Shown here piece after piece: positions 1-47,496 of a stretch of DNA of 64,000 nucleotides. The DNA is from Syngnathus acus. Lineage: Eukaryota > Chordata > Actinopteri > Syngnathiformes > Syngnathidae. Below the pieces are notes generated by a model that made no database searches, had not been told where the DNA came from, and worked only from the letters and a program-made list of their open reading frames with translations. Both the position numbers and the translations under genes were made by a program. Position 1 is the first letter of the stretch. Each line of letters opens with the position of its first letter. The stretch is from positions 8,156,786-8,220,785 of the forward strand of contig NC_051100.1 of the NCBI RefSeq assembly GCF_901709675.1, written 5' to 3'.

Positions 1-3000
1 TCAAACCTCTCGCAGGAGAGAAACAATTCTACTCCCTTTCGGAAAGGGCCTTTCCTCCCATGCGTCCTCTCTACAGCTAATAGCAAAACATGTATGTGGA
101 CTCACAGCCATCAAGTAATCATAAAGGAGGAGTTACAGGAAAACAGGAGAGATGGGTGATGAAGAGAAGTGAATCAGAGGATATATATGGATATTAAACA
201 CGCAAAATTGGCACATGTAATGCCTTTCACCGTAAATCACACACATATGTAGAGAAATGAAACCATAATGTTGCTCTCACAGACGAAGCACCGACTATCC
301 TTAAGCCCACCACAACCATAAAAAAGACTGGACAAGCAGAGCAAATGTGCTGAGCAGCCAATATTATGAAGTGTACATAATGCTTCCCTTATGAAATATC
401 ATCACTCAACAATGCTCCTATGCCCCTCATAATAAACAAAATGTAGGTTTATAGTTCAGATCAGGGCTAATAGACGGAGACATTACCTGACACAGGTCCT
501 CGGAGGGTGACATATACTCCCACAAGCAAATCATATTGGAAACCTGATTCATCTTAAGCGGGGTACACAAATTTGAGTATTTTGTTCCACCCTTGCAATC
601 AAAGTCAGCAAAGGTTCGATTCTTGCATGTCTGGATCCAGTTGCCTGGGGTGTTTTGAATTTTTTGTTTTCCCGCCCTTGGAAAACAGTCAGGGTCAATG
701 ATCGGAAATTATAAAGCTGTTCAATATTTTACAATACCAAGCCACAAATGTTGGCCGTGGCGTAAAACAAAAATAACAGAATAGTCAATCAGGAATCACC
801 AAAAACAAAGAGAAGCAACAGGTTGTTTTTTTTGGCATTTTTAATCACTCACTGGATTTCAATGACATTCACAGGCCTCGGGAGAACTCCATGCTCTATG
901 ATTTACAGCCAGCCCGCGAATTTAAAAAATGTCTTTAGTATTTGCCCACTCTTTCTCAACTTATGCGAAGTGCTATGTCAGAAGTCTGGATGAAAGAATA
1001 CGTATAGATGAAAGGTGTGCTTTAGGCGAATAGAAAAATGACTTATGCACAAACAGGAGCTCAAAAAAAGTTCGCACAGTGATCCGATGAAACATCAGCA
1101 TCCTTGAAGAAATACTGGAGGCGTTGCAACTAGAAGTGAAGTACCTGAAAGTCACTTTCTTCCAGTCAAATAACAAAACAATTATTTCTGTTCTGTAATC
1201 CATATAAAACACAAAAAAAAATGAATAGAAGTATATAAGAAATATATACATTGGCTGCAAAATCAATAAAGGTAAATAAGTAGAAGGAAACAATTAAGTG
1301 AAAAGTTTGACCAAAATATAAGTCTTGAGTGCGCTTCTGAAAAAAAATAACATACACAAATTGAAAAAGCCTGCACATTATTTTGCATATATTTCATCTG
1401 AGCAGACAGATGCAATATGTAAAATGACAGAAAAAGTGATGTTTTTAAACTCAGAACTCTGTGAGATTTTTAGTACCCAATTTTCATGTTTTACCATTTG
1501 AGCCTGCATGAATCATTTTGTATAACAACGCCTTCCAACAGAGCGTCAAAGGCTTTCTTCTTGGAAAAAATGGCCCGATTCAATTTGATAATACTTAACG
1601 ACTGATGTAGTTCACCAGTTCTTAGCCAATTAACTTGCATCAGTGACAATCATGATGCTTTTTTAGGGGCCCCGTGATGTTGTTTACTAACGACATCTGT
1701 GTGAGTCCATGGAGACAGCTCATTCTCACTATTGTCATTGGAGTATAATGATGAATATTAGACTTCCTGTTTGTCGGTATTGGTGATAATGCGCAGCAAT
1801 CAGCGGCTGCTGTTTGCAGCTCACAATATAAGTAAACAAGGTCTTACTTTAAAAATCATTTTCTTATTTCATTATTGTATAAGAAAAGAAAACCTTGTGA
1901 GATGTCTATCACAGCACGTGCCTGTGCTGCGAGGCAGGGAGTTAGCAGAGTTTCTAGGGCAACAATCACAGTAATTGTCCTAAGTGTGACACATGCAATC
2001 TGCTAAAAGCCCTGAAGCCAATGGGCCCAGGTGTATCCAGGGATTACACGGGTGGAGGACAGGTGAAGTCAATGAAAAGTGACAGGGACACACACGCACA
2101 TGCGCACACACACAACCAACCAATGAGTTGTCTACTTAAAACAAGCATTATTACTTAAGTACCTTAAGTATTTTTATTTTTTTCAAATACCCCAAGTATC
2201 AACATTTACAGCACACTATTTTGACTTTTAGCACGCTTGTCTGCATATGACCCACTGCTCGCCCCTCCCTGTGAACTGCAGCTTGCATTACCATGACGAC
2301 TCGAGATGGACCGACGGGGGGCTTACTGTTTGAGCTCCAAGTCTAGAGAGGGCTACCTGTAATAATTACGTCCCCATAAAGATGTGATTGGTTGTATTAA
2401 CTCTTATGGAGGCAGCACTTCATCACCAGTAAAGTTTCGATAAGTGTAGCAGATCTGTACATGTGGCGCATGCAACAATCACAAATTCCCTTCTCTGGCC
2501 ACTTATCAGAAGCTAATGATGATGAGGCTGTTGGATAACGCTAATATGTGCATCAAGAAAAATTCAGTGCAGCTCTGGCTACCTTTTCACATTAGTGTTT
2601 TAATTTTCATCACTTGAAAGTGGCAGATTGCTCAAGTTCCAAGTCATGGTTTTGAGAAATCTTGTATTGGGGCAGTAATGTAAATTATTTTATGTTCATT
2701 ATTGTTATTATAGAGCTTACTTACTTACATTTTGTAACTTATTGTCTGTGGTGGTATTCATTTTTGAAAAGGTTAAAAGTCTTTGTGGTGTGCCAAAAGC
2801 CGATAGCTTTTTTTGTGTGTGTGTGTATTATTCACTTCAACCACAATTTCTCCTCTGGGTTGCAAAAAAAATAATTAGTCTACAGAATAGGTCAACGTAA
2901 TCATTCCTGAAGATAATATTCAATTATCGCATCTTCTGGAACACCTCTTCTATTTTTAGACTCCCCTCTGCTTTTCGGAGATATGCAGTTTGCCGTCTAT

Positions 3001-4287
3001 AATGTCAAGCTTCCAATACGATGCACTTGAGGGTCTGTAATACCAAACAGCTCTCTATAATGACCCATTGTCTTCTTAATAATAGCTGTTTTCCACCTCG
3101 CCTTTAAGGTTCTCCACACATTGGTTACACCCCCCCCCCCACTAGTCGTAGCGCTCCCATTTTGCTTTAAACACTAGATGCCCTTGACTATTTTAATTAA
3201 ATGAGCTATCACCACCAGCCAAGCCAGTTAAAGTCATTTTAGGTCTTCAATAGTTGATCTCCTCAGCCTTTATTTCAGAGTCTACTCCTCCTTGTCCTTT
3301 CAAAGAAGCATTTTAAAGATGTTTAATGGGGTAGAGGTCATAGCGCTCAGGTTCCTCCATGCCAAACTCATCCAAGCACACCTTTATGGACCTTAGTTTT
3401 GCCACCGGGGCACAATCAGAGTGGAACTGAAAAGGTCATTTCCCAAACTTTTTTCAACGCTGACATTCCCATATAGCTCATTTCATAAGTAGAGTGCATG
3501 TTAATCATTATTTTTGTGGTGCTGAGAATTTATTGGACAGATATTCTCACATTACGTCGCTAATGAATAGACAATTTTTTGCCCAGGTTTTGGTCTGTGA
3601 GGTCAACACTATTTTTATTTGACTATATCAGTGTTGGTAGACATACTACAGAGTCACATCATAGTATGCTGAGCTATGCCATAAGAAGGTGAATATGAAC
3701 ATTATGCAACAAATATAAAGACATGTTTATTCCTGTTCATTAATTATCAGGATTAAGCAACAACAACAACAAAAAACATTTAAAAGGTTTTCACTACGTT
3801 TTGTGCAGGGAGCTGACACCATTAGGAACCTTTTTCTTTTTCTTTTCTTTTTAACATATGAAGGCACATACAGACATGCCACCCCGTCAGAAAGGGAACT
3901 TTTTATCTCTCACCAAGATTCATCTTAGAAGTTTATTATTAGTTGTGCAATCACTATTCATCACGTACAACCTGCAGTCTGGAATAAATTCTTCTCAGAC
4001 ATAACCATATGCACTTCTATAAGTACTTCTTCCCTGTAGTGTGAATTTAATTGTTTTTTTTCCAATTCAATATCCTGGTGGTGTCTACTTATTAATTATA
4101 CCACCAACTACCATCATATATGAAGGGCACTGTGCAAATTCTATTCAAAGCCCCATGCGGGTAGGCTCATTAATGAAAGGGTGCTCCCTTGTGGCCACTG
4201 GGGGTACATTTATGATGGAGAGCAGTGGAGTGACAGAAAATAATAAAGCGTCAGATGAGTTATGATTGGTGAAGGCTGCAGAAACAG
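1..4287. other. Intergenic DNA upstream of unc5b
   Basis: No coding exon, RNA gene or clear full-length transposon could be recognised here. Open frames are short and lack protein-family features. The sequence is AT-rich, with short homopolymers such as a C run near 3130-3140 and a short CA-rich patch near 2090-2115. Distal regulatory elements may be present but cannot be told from sequence alone. Confidence 0.5.

Positions 4288-4361
<74 letters not shown>
4288..4361. repeat. (GATA)n microsatellite
   Basis: About 18 uninterrupted GATA units lie roughly 730 bp upstream of the unc5b start codon. The unit produces spurious open frames on both strands. It also makes a cluster of GATA core motifs close to the promoter, but nothing shows that these are used. 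Confidence 0.95.
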
Positions 4362-4499
4362 AACAAGTGAGCCAAGTGGATCCAGAGAGGATCCGGGTTT
4401 TCTCTCGCTCGCTCCTCTGCAATCTATTTCCTTGTCTTCTGCTCTGAACTTCCATTCACTTGTTCAGTCAGTCATCAGTGCGATGAAGAGGACGACGAC

Positions 4500-5095
4500 G
4501 AGGAGGAGGAGGTTGCAACGTGATTGGCCAGGGGGAGGCTGCTAGTCCGGCTGTGTTGGTCCTTGGGTCTTCTTGTTTACACCTGGCGGACCGGAAACAA
4601 GTCTAGAGTGCCTCCAGCAGACTCGGACGTCCAGTCTGCGTTGAGCAGGGCTTTCTGACAGCACCTTGTCGGACCGAGTAATTTTGCATTTCTTTTTTTT
4701 TTTTTAGGTTAAAACGATTTTTTGTTTTGCATCGTTTTGTTTTGTCTTGGACACTGGCTGCATCCGTTTATTCCTCAGTCGCGTCCAAACTTTTGAGCGA
4801 CTTTCTTCAAGGGGTCTTTTAGTGGCTGTCAAATCACAGCTGAAGATGAAAGCTGCTGGGAATGTTGGCATTTTGCATTGAAATCCCCATTTTTTGTCCC
4901 AAGTTTGATACTGGAGGAAAAGTACGCTGTTGCGGGTTTATTATAACAGTAAGCGGATGCGTTTATTGTCGCTTCATGGTGGAATTGGACTGTGTTTGAT
5001 ATTTTTCAACATCACTTTTCTGGACAAGAGACACTTGGTGTGGTGAAACCACCCGTGAGCGCACCCGTGGACGCTTCGCAGCAGTGTAGCTGGAA
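4500..5095 (+). promoter_or_regulatory. unc5b proximal promoter and 5' leader
   Basis: This GC-richer stretch directly precedes the unc5b start codon. It contains an inverted CCAAT box (ATTGG at 4523-4527), a FOX-like TGTTTAC just downstream, and no obvious TATA box. If transcription starts in the first 150 bases, the leader carries short upstream open frames at 4846-4881 and 4957-5046, and both close before the main ATG at 5096. The transcription start site is inferred, not seen. Confidence 0.45.
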
Positions 5096-40630
<35,535 letters not shown>

Positions 40631-41723
40631 TGGCCGGAGGAACAAGAACATAAATGCGACTAATCATAAACATGCCGATGAACATGTCCACCGTGACACA
40701 GATGGCAAAGCGTTTCCGTTCCTTTTCCACGCACTCTATTACCTCTTCGACACGTCTTCATCAACTCATTTCCATCACCGCTCGGCCTGAATCCTCCAAA
40801 GCGATGTCGACGTTTGAAACTAGTTTAAAAGTCTGAAAATGACCACGTTTGTGTACTGTATATAAATGGAGCTGCTTTCAGGGTAGAAAACAAAACAATG
40901 TGTTCATCCCCCTGAAGTATGACAAAAGCAGACGTGGGATTACGTGTGTTTGCGTAGCAGCATGGAAGTGCATGATTGAACACCATCACACCTCGGGCCA
41001 GTCGCCTGATTGTTTTGTCACCAATGCAAATCTCCATCGGCGTGCGCGAGAGCACCTCGGGCTGCCGACGCGCACTCCCAGCATAGTGGAGCAGCCATTA
41101 AACGATACTCGTTCAAGACCGGCTCGCATCTCCGGTTTATTGGTTGCGGATGAATCAAACGAGCACGAAAGGAAGCCTTTCAGGTTTTCAGAGTTTGGCT
41201 TTGGGCTCCTCTTATCTCGTCGAGTACAACGAGTGACTGTTTCTATTGTACTAACAAAATGCCTCAAAGCCTTGGCGGCCACTCTATATCATTGCAACTG
41301 GCAGGGGGTGCTTGTGTGTAATCTCTCCTCCCACTTTGCCGCACTCCCATCCGCTGAGAATAAATTGCAAGAGTTTTCCGGTCATCCTTTAAAAGTTTCC
41401 TTTGGGGAACGCTCTTAGAGTTATCATCCATATTTGGGATTGTTTATCATTGCCGTTCTCTTTTTCCTTTTGTTTCGCTGTGTACTAATTCTACTACAGT
41501 ATAGCAGGCCATGTAGTAGATTTAAGCACACAGCGGGCCACTAAGTCATTGAGAACAACACCATTTTGTACTTTTAATGTGTTTTCATTCCAGCGTGAGA
41601 CAGAGGAGCCTTCAAAGTCGAACACAAGCTGTTGCAAGATGCAGATTAACCGCCGATTTGATTTCAAAACTGGTTTTCCCAATCGAAATTATTTCAAATG
41701 GATCAGAATCAAACTGTCGGCTC

Positions 41724-41729
41724 AATAAA
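41724..41729 (+). terminator. Candidate unc5b poly(A) signal, proximal
   Basis: AATAAA lies about 1.1 kb after the stop codon. A second AATAAA at 44088-44093 would give a 3.5 kb 3' UTR containing the GT microsatellite. Which one is used cannot be decided here. Confidence 0.4.
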
Positions 41730-43301
41730 ACTTTACATTCTTAACTGTTATCAGTTTAGTGTTCTACGGATACTCCGATTTTTGGGCTGTTCTCTGTTTT
41801 GGTGCCTCACGCCAAAGCCCTGTCTAAAATAAAAGTGGTGCTTTGCCACCAACTTGTAGCTTCTATAGGCAATTATCAACGTTTCGAAGGTGTGATAATT
41901 ACTTATAGCTTTTCCTTATTCACAGCAAGGTGAGGTAACGCTGCATAAAAACGGAACCGAATCAAAGTCAAATAAAGTCTCAGAGAGGGAGCGGGAAGGT
42001 GTTCGCAGAACAATACTGTTACTGTGTTTTGTTTAATTATTATTCATATGCATAGTTCAAGAAAATTTATATTAATAACCGTAATCAAAGGAAACATTGT
42101 GCAGGTAGCATCAGAAAAACAAGTGGGGTTTATGTATTCAAAGATAAATATACATACAAATAAAAAAATGAAACATTGTGCCGTTTGAGTTTGCAGCAAA
42201 AGTAAAAATATTGGGAAAAAAAAGAATAAAAGGTACAGCATGTTTTCCGGAGAGCGGTAACATCCCAGACATGCTTCAAAGACGTTTGAACTTATAATAA
42301 ACGCACAAATTATTCCTTAGTGCCTGTTCTCCCTCTCGGCCTGTCAAAAAAATCGGAGTCGATATTAATTTCATTTTGAGGAAAACAAAATAATATGATT
42401 CTCTCGCTTACAATTTTTCAAACTTGGCAAGTGTCCTTGCTTCAGGTTTTTTACTGTTACTGTCCTTTTGCGTTTTAAGAGAGTAAAACCGATGCATAAA
42501 ACAAAAATGATATATTCAATTCAATGAAACCAACCAATTAAATCATATTAAAAAAACATGTTACTTTAACGCACACGAGCAGGGCATACAACAATACTCA
42601 GCCATGTATATTGTTTCCTCTGCTCTGTGGTTGCAATGAATTTTAATGGGATTTCACATAATTGGGGACCTTCACTGCCTTTTTCTTAATTTTGCAGCAG
42701 TAACATAACGAATGTGCCGTTTGTTGGCAAATTTCTCCGGTCACTTTAATGCTATTCATTAGCCATTATGCCTTTGTCTACATACTATTTATGTTGGCAT
42801 CTGCTTGGTAAATAAGTAAGACAGTCTTTACATGCTCACAGAGCTGTTTTTTTAATTTATTTTTTTTGTACTCTGTTTTACCCAAGAGTATATAGGTATC
42901 ACTTGTATCACTTTTAAGGCGTTCCACTTTGGAGGTTCCACTGTACGTCAGAAGAGATGCTTGACTGTGTCGTTGGAGTTCATAGATACATTTGTCATAA
43001 TTGATTAGTTAGGCCTTGAATAAAAAAGGCAGACAACAGACTTTTACCTCAACACTTGATCTACATCTAAGTCTTTTCAATGCCCCCCCCCCCTCTTGTG
43101 TTTCCTAAAATGCCTGTTTTGTGGCCAGGACCTTCATGCTATTTTCATCATCTGTGTTCAGCTATTGTCACAAGAGAATGTCTGTTACATATGGAATTGT
43201 AACAATGTTCGCAAAAAAGTGTTTTTATCTTTGAAATGTCAAAACCAAAACACCGAAAGTATCCCTCCTTCTGCAGTGACTCATGTCACTGCTTGAATGA
43301 A

Positions 43302-43469
<168 letters not shown>

Positions 43470-44458
43470 GTTTTATCTGCGGCCAACCCTTCACACCCCA
43501 CCTTTATCAGCTATACGTGTATTCGTGTGGACATTTCAGATGATCTACCCAATGCTTGAACGTGTGTGTGTGCGTGTGTGCAGGGGTTAAGTGGGGTGCA
43601 CATTTCTAAGTGCTATGCAAGCGCAAAAGAAAAGAAAAGCATCTTGACTTCTTTTGCCTCCTGGAAGAATTCTATTTTTTCAAACAAGAGCATAACACAA
43701 ACAGGGTTTTTGATTTTGTATCAAACTACAAGTGGTGCAGAAATGCTTTTTTTTCTGAGGTGAAACGTTCTGAATTGGATAATTGGATCAAGGTCGTGGA
43801 CGCTGTCAGTGGCTTTCTTGTTGCAGAGACTGGATCGTGTAGACCAGTATTTATTCTCTCAGATCGTTTGGATTGTTCAGTGTAGCTCTGATACATGTTG
43901 CTGCAAACAGACTAAACTTCTCTTTGTTCCTGTTCAAAAAGACTTTCTTTCTTTAAAAAAAAAGAAAAAGACATTTTTACAAAAATATGTTAAAAAATGT
44001 ATTTCAGTGACATTTTATTTCTGTAAAAGTTCCAATTGTAAATAAACATCTAGCCTTCTTACCTGTAACTAAATATAATTTTTATGCAATAAATTATATT
44101 TCTTAGTTTAAAAGTAGCCTCTGTGTGGTTTGTTATTTTTGTCCCCTTGTCCACGCTCCACACACACCTTGTTGAGAATTTTCATTTTAAAATTAAATTA
44201 TCAATAAAGACAAACAATGATAGTGAATATGTTTATTGTTAAAAGTATTATTTAGGATTCACATTTTAACATTAAATACGTTTGTGACTCACAGGCTCGA
44301 TGATAGGAGTTTTCATAGTAAAGTGAAGTAAAGTTCACTGTACAATAAATTAATACGGCTTCCAAGACAATGACAAAAAGGCTCAAATACACTATTTAGG
44401 TGTTTATTAATCAGATAATGTGTAGAAGTGCAACACTGGAAAGAGTTGTTGGTGTTGG

Positions 44459-45525
44459 CTAGTGTTGGCTCGTGAGTGAACGATTCGTACAGAAGAACGA
44501 TTTTATTTCAGTCAACGAGAGTGAACGAATCACTTCCTAAAGTTGAGTCTTTTTTCAATTCATATGACTTCAACCAGTAGGTGCCGGTAATGCGCGTTGA
44601 AGCTGGTGCCACCTCGCCGTAAATCAAAACGAAGAAGAAAATGACGTAACTTCTCGTTCACGAACGAGTCGTAAATTGCATTTCCCGTTCAACAACTGAA
44701 CGGCTCTGTGAGTGAACGAGTCAGTGAGTGAGTGATTTTACATTTCCAGTTCATTGCGTGAACGGATCAGTGAGGGAACGAATCCTGACTTTCCCGTTCG
44801 TGAACGAGTCATTGGGTGAACTGCCTTCCCGTGCATCAACGGATCAGTCAGTGAACGTGTTGCGTCTCCTGGCGTGAACTATGTAAGCCAGAATGTAGAT
44901 TTACGATTTGCCAAGGAAAGAAAAAAACACTCACTGATACACCACTTCTTTTATGCACGTTTTCTCCAAGCTAACGGCTAACTTTATTGCATGAAGGGAT
45001 GCGCCTTTATGCAAAAACGGGGAGAATATGCTTCTCCTTGGGTAATCTTGATTTTATAACACTTATAGTAGTTTTTAAATAACGTGTATGCATATTTACG
45101 CCTAAATATTGTTATCCAATATATCGACTGCAATTTCACATTAGATTTCTGGTTTGAAATGTACTTTTATTATTATTATTTTTAAATAAACATTTACGTT
45201 AAAACTTGTCTGGTGTTTTATTCCTTGTTTTTATATTCGCCAATTAAAACATAAAAATCAGACATTTGATTAACTGCTTTATATGACAATATGTGTTTTA
45301 CGTTGTTATATGAGTTAGTGTCCCCCAAAATAACAAATGTCAGCATAACGGATTTTTTTTTCAACCTTTTATTCAAACACAAACACATTCGGTATAATAA
45401 CACCATCAACTAAAATAAATAAATGCATAAATAAGAAAGTGTAGCGAACGATTCGGTGAACAATTCTTTTGAACAAGTCTTTTGAGTGAACCGATTCTAA
45501 AGTTCAACTGGAATGCACATCACTA
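44459..45525 (+). repeat. Left arm of the foldback element
   Basis: It begins CTAGTGTTGGCTCGTGAGTG and ends GGAATGCACATCACTAG. The outer 400 bp are dense in GAACGA(A/G/T)TC-like words (near 44480, 44519, 44663, 44714, 44777, 44803), often as short palindromes such as TTCGTGAACGA. Such subterminal clusters resemble transposase-binding repeats. The inner part is AT-rich. Confidence 0.75.
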
Positions 45526-45564
45526 GTACAAAAGAAGGCATACGGGTATTTCCAGGTTGAAATA

Positions 45565-45636
45565 GCCGACTGGTTAGTGACACGGGCTCTCGCTCGGTAT
45601 GAACCTGGTTCGAGTCCAGGTGAGAGCACTTAGCTA
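45565..45636 (+). mobile_element. tRNA-like SINE head or tRNA pseudogene
   Basis: It contains an A-box-like GACTGGTTAGTGACACGGG and the B-box GGTTCGAGTCC, inside a perfect 5-bp T-arm stem CCTGG/CCAGG. No complete acceptor stem or anticodon arm could be drawn with confidence, so it is taken as a SINE head or degraded tRNA copy, not a working tRNA. Confidence 0.5.
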
Positions 45637-45768
45637 GATGTGCTTTTAGAATCGCAACCTTGCTTTGTATGCGTATGCAAACAATTGGAAGTTTTTATGT
45701 GTAAATACATAAGGTGGCCCCGCCCCCAAGTTGGCAGAGCAAACCAATGGACATATTGGAAACATATT

Positions 45769-46983
45769 GGAACGCGTCCCCGAGGACTAGAGCTTGACAC
45801 CTGTGACCTTTGACCATGATATTTCCTTAATAAAGTGGCCTGTTATTAGGTACACTTGAAAATGGCGGTGTACCTAATGGAGTGTCCGTGTGATTCCCTC
45901 GTTAAGTGCAGCTGCGTGAAAAGTTTTAGCTCCTGCAGAACGTGAAAGGAGCTAAAACTTTTCACGCAGCTGCACTTAACGAGGGTAACTTGGAAAACAT
46001 ATTGGAACGCAGCCCCGAGGACTAGAGCGTGACACCTGTGACCTTTGACCATGATATTTCCCTAATAAAGTGGCCTGTTATTGGGTACACTTGAAAATGG
46101 CGGTGTACCTAATGGAGTGTCCGTGTGATTCCCTCGTTAAGTGCACCTGCGTGAAAACTTTTAGCTCCTGCAGAACGTGAAAGGAGCTAAAACTTTTCAC
46201 GCAGCTGCACTTAACGAGGGTAATTTGGAAAACATATTGGAACGCGGCCCCGAGGACTAGAGCGTGACACCTGTGACCTTTGACCATGATATTTCCCTAA
46301 TAAAGTGGCCTGTTATTGGGTACACTTGAAAATGGCGGTGTACCTAATGGAGTGTCCGTGTGATTCCCTCGTTAAGTGCACCTGCGTGAAAACTTTTAGC
46401 TCCTGCAGAACGTGAAAGGAGCTAAAACTTTTCACGCAGCTGCACTTAACGAGGGTAATTTGGAAAACATATTGGAACGCGGCCCCGAGGACTAGAGCGT
46501 GACACCTGTGACCTTTGACCATGATATTTCCCTAATAAAGTGGCCTGTTATTGGGTACACTTGAAAATGGCGGTGTACCTAATGGAGTGTCCGTGTGATT
46601 CCCTCGTTAAGTGCACCTGCGTGAAAACTTTTAGCTCCTGCAGAACGTGAAAGGAGCTAAAACTTTTCACGCAGCTGCACTTAACGAGGGTAACTTGGAA
46701 AACATATTGGAACGCGGCCCCGAGGACTAGAGCGTGACACCTGTGACCTTTGACCATGATATTTCCCTAATAAAGTGGCCTGTTATTGGGTACACTTGAA
46801 AATGGCGGTGTACCTAATTGAGTGTCCGTGTGATTCCCTCGTTAAGTGCACCTGCGTGAAAACTTTTAGCTCCTGCAGAACGTGAAAGGAGCTAAAACTT
46901 TTCACGCAGGTGCGTTTAACGAGGGTAACTTGGAAAACATATTGGAACGCGGCCCCTCGAGGACTGGAGGTCGACACCATTGG
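45769..46983. repeat. 235-bp tandem array, five units plus a partial sixth
   Basis: Units start near 45769, 46002, 46237, 46472, 46707 and 46942 with ATTGGAACGC. Each holds a GGACTAGAGC-TGACACCTGTG block resembling the 3' end of the hAT elements, a palindromic ATTAGGTACAC...GTGTACCTAAT module, and a 90-bp hairpin. In unit 1 the hairpin (45896-45985) has perfect 38-bp arms and a 14-nt loop. Near-identical units point to recent expansion. The small proteins predicted on the minus strand of each unit are repeat shadows. Confidence 0.9.
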
Positions 46984-46988
46984 TTTAA

Positions 46989-47410
46989 GTGAAAAGTGCC
47001 ACACCCGCCCTCACCCCCACTTTCTGATTGGCTGGTTGATCTGTGACATCACTCGGACACTCCATTAGGTACACTGCCATTTTCAGATGTACCTAATAAC
47101 AGGCCAGTTCATTAGGGAAAAATCCTGGCCAAAATTGAACTGAAAGTGAAAAGTGCCACACCCGCCCTCACCCCCACTCTCTGATTGGCTGTTTGATCTG
47201 TGACGTCATTCTGACATCTATTAGGTACACTGACATTTTCAGATGTACCGAATAACAGGCCAGTTCATTCGGGAAAAATCCTGGCCAAAAATGAACTGAA
47301 AGTGAAAAGTGCCACACCCGCCCTCACCCCCACTCTCTGATTGGCTGTTTGATCTGTGACATCATTCTGACACTCTATTAGGTACACCACCATTTTCAGG
47401 TTTGTTCGCG
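46989..47410. repeat. 156-bp tandem array, three units
   Basis: Units begin GTGAAAAGTGCCACACCCGC at 46989, 47146 and 47302; the last is truncated. Each carries CTGATTGGCTG and, in inverted orientation, the TTAGGTACAC...ATTTTCA...GTACC module of the neighbouring 235-bp array. Confidence 0.88.
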
Positions 47411-47496
47411 AAGATTCATGAGTGAGTGACAGACAGCGTTGCTGCTATGCCAGCCGACACACGTTATGCCGACATTGATATTTAATTTTGTATTTG

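Noticed and set aside
45565-45636. Functional tRNA gene
   Set aside because: A and B boxes and a T arm are present, but no consistent acceptor stem and anticodon arm could be drawn, and it lies inside repeat DNA.
45846-47004. Five similar 68-73 aa minus-strand frames (MVKGHRCHALVL type)
   Set aside because: They repeat every 235 bp with the satellite unit, cross the hairpin arms, and have no family features. They are shadows of the tandem repeat, not a gene cluster.
45769-47410. CRISPR-like array
   Set aside because: Repeats are 235 and 156 bp with no short-repeat/unique-spacer pattern, and the DNA is a vertebrate genome.
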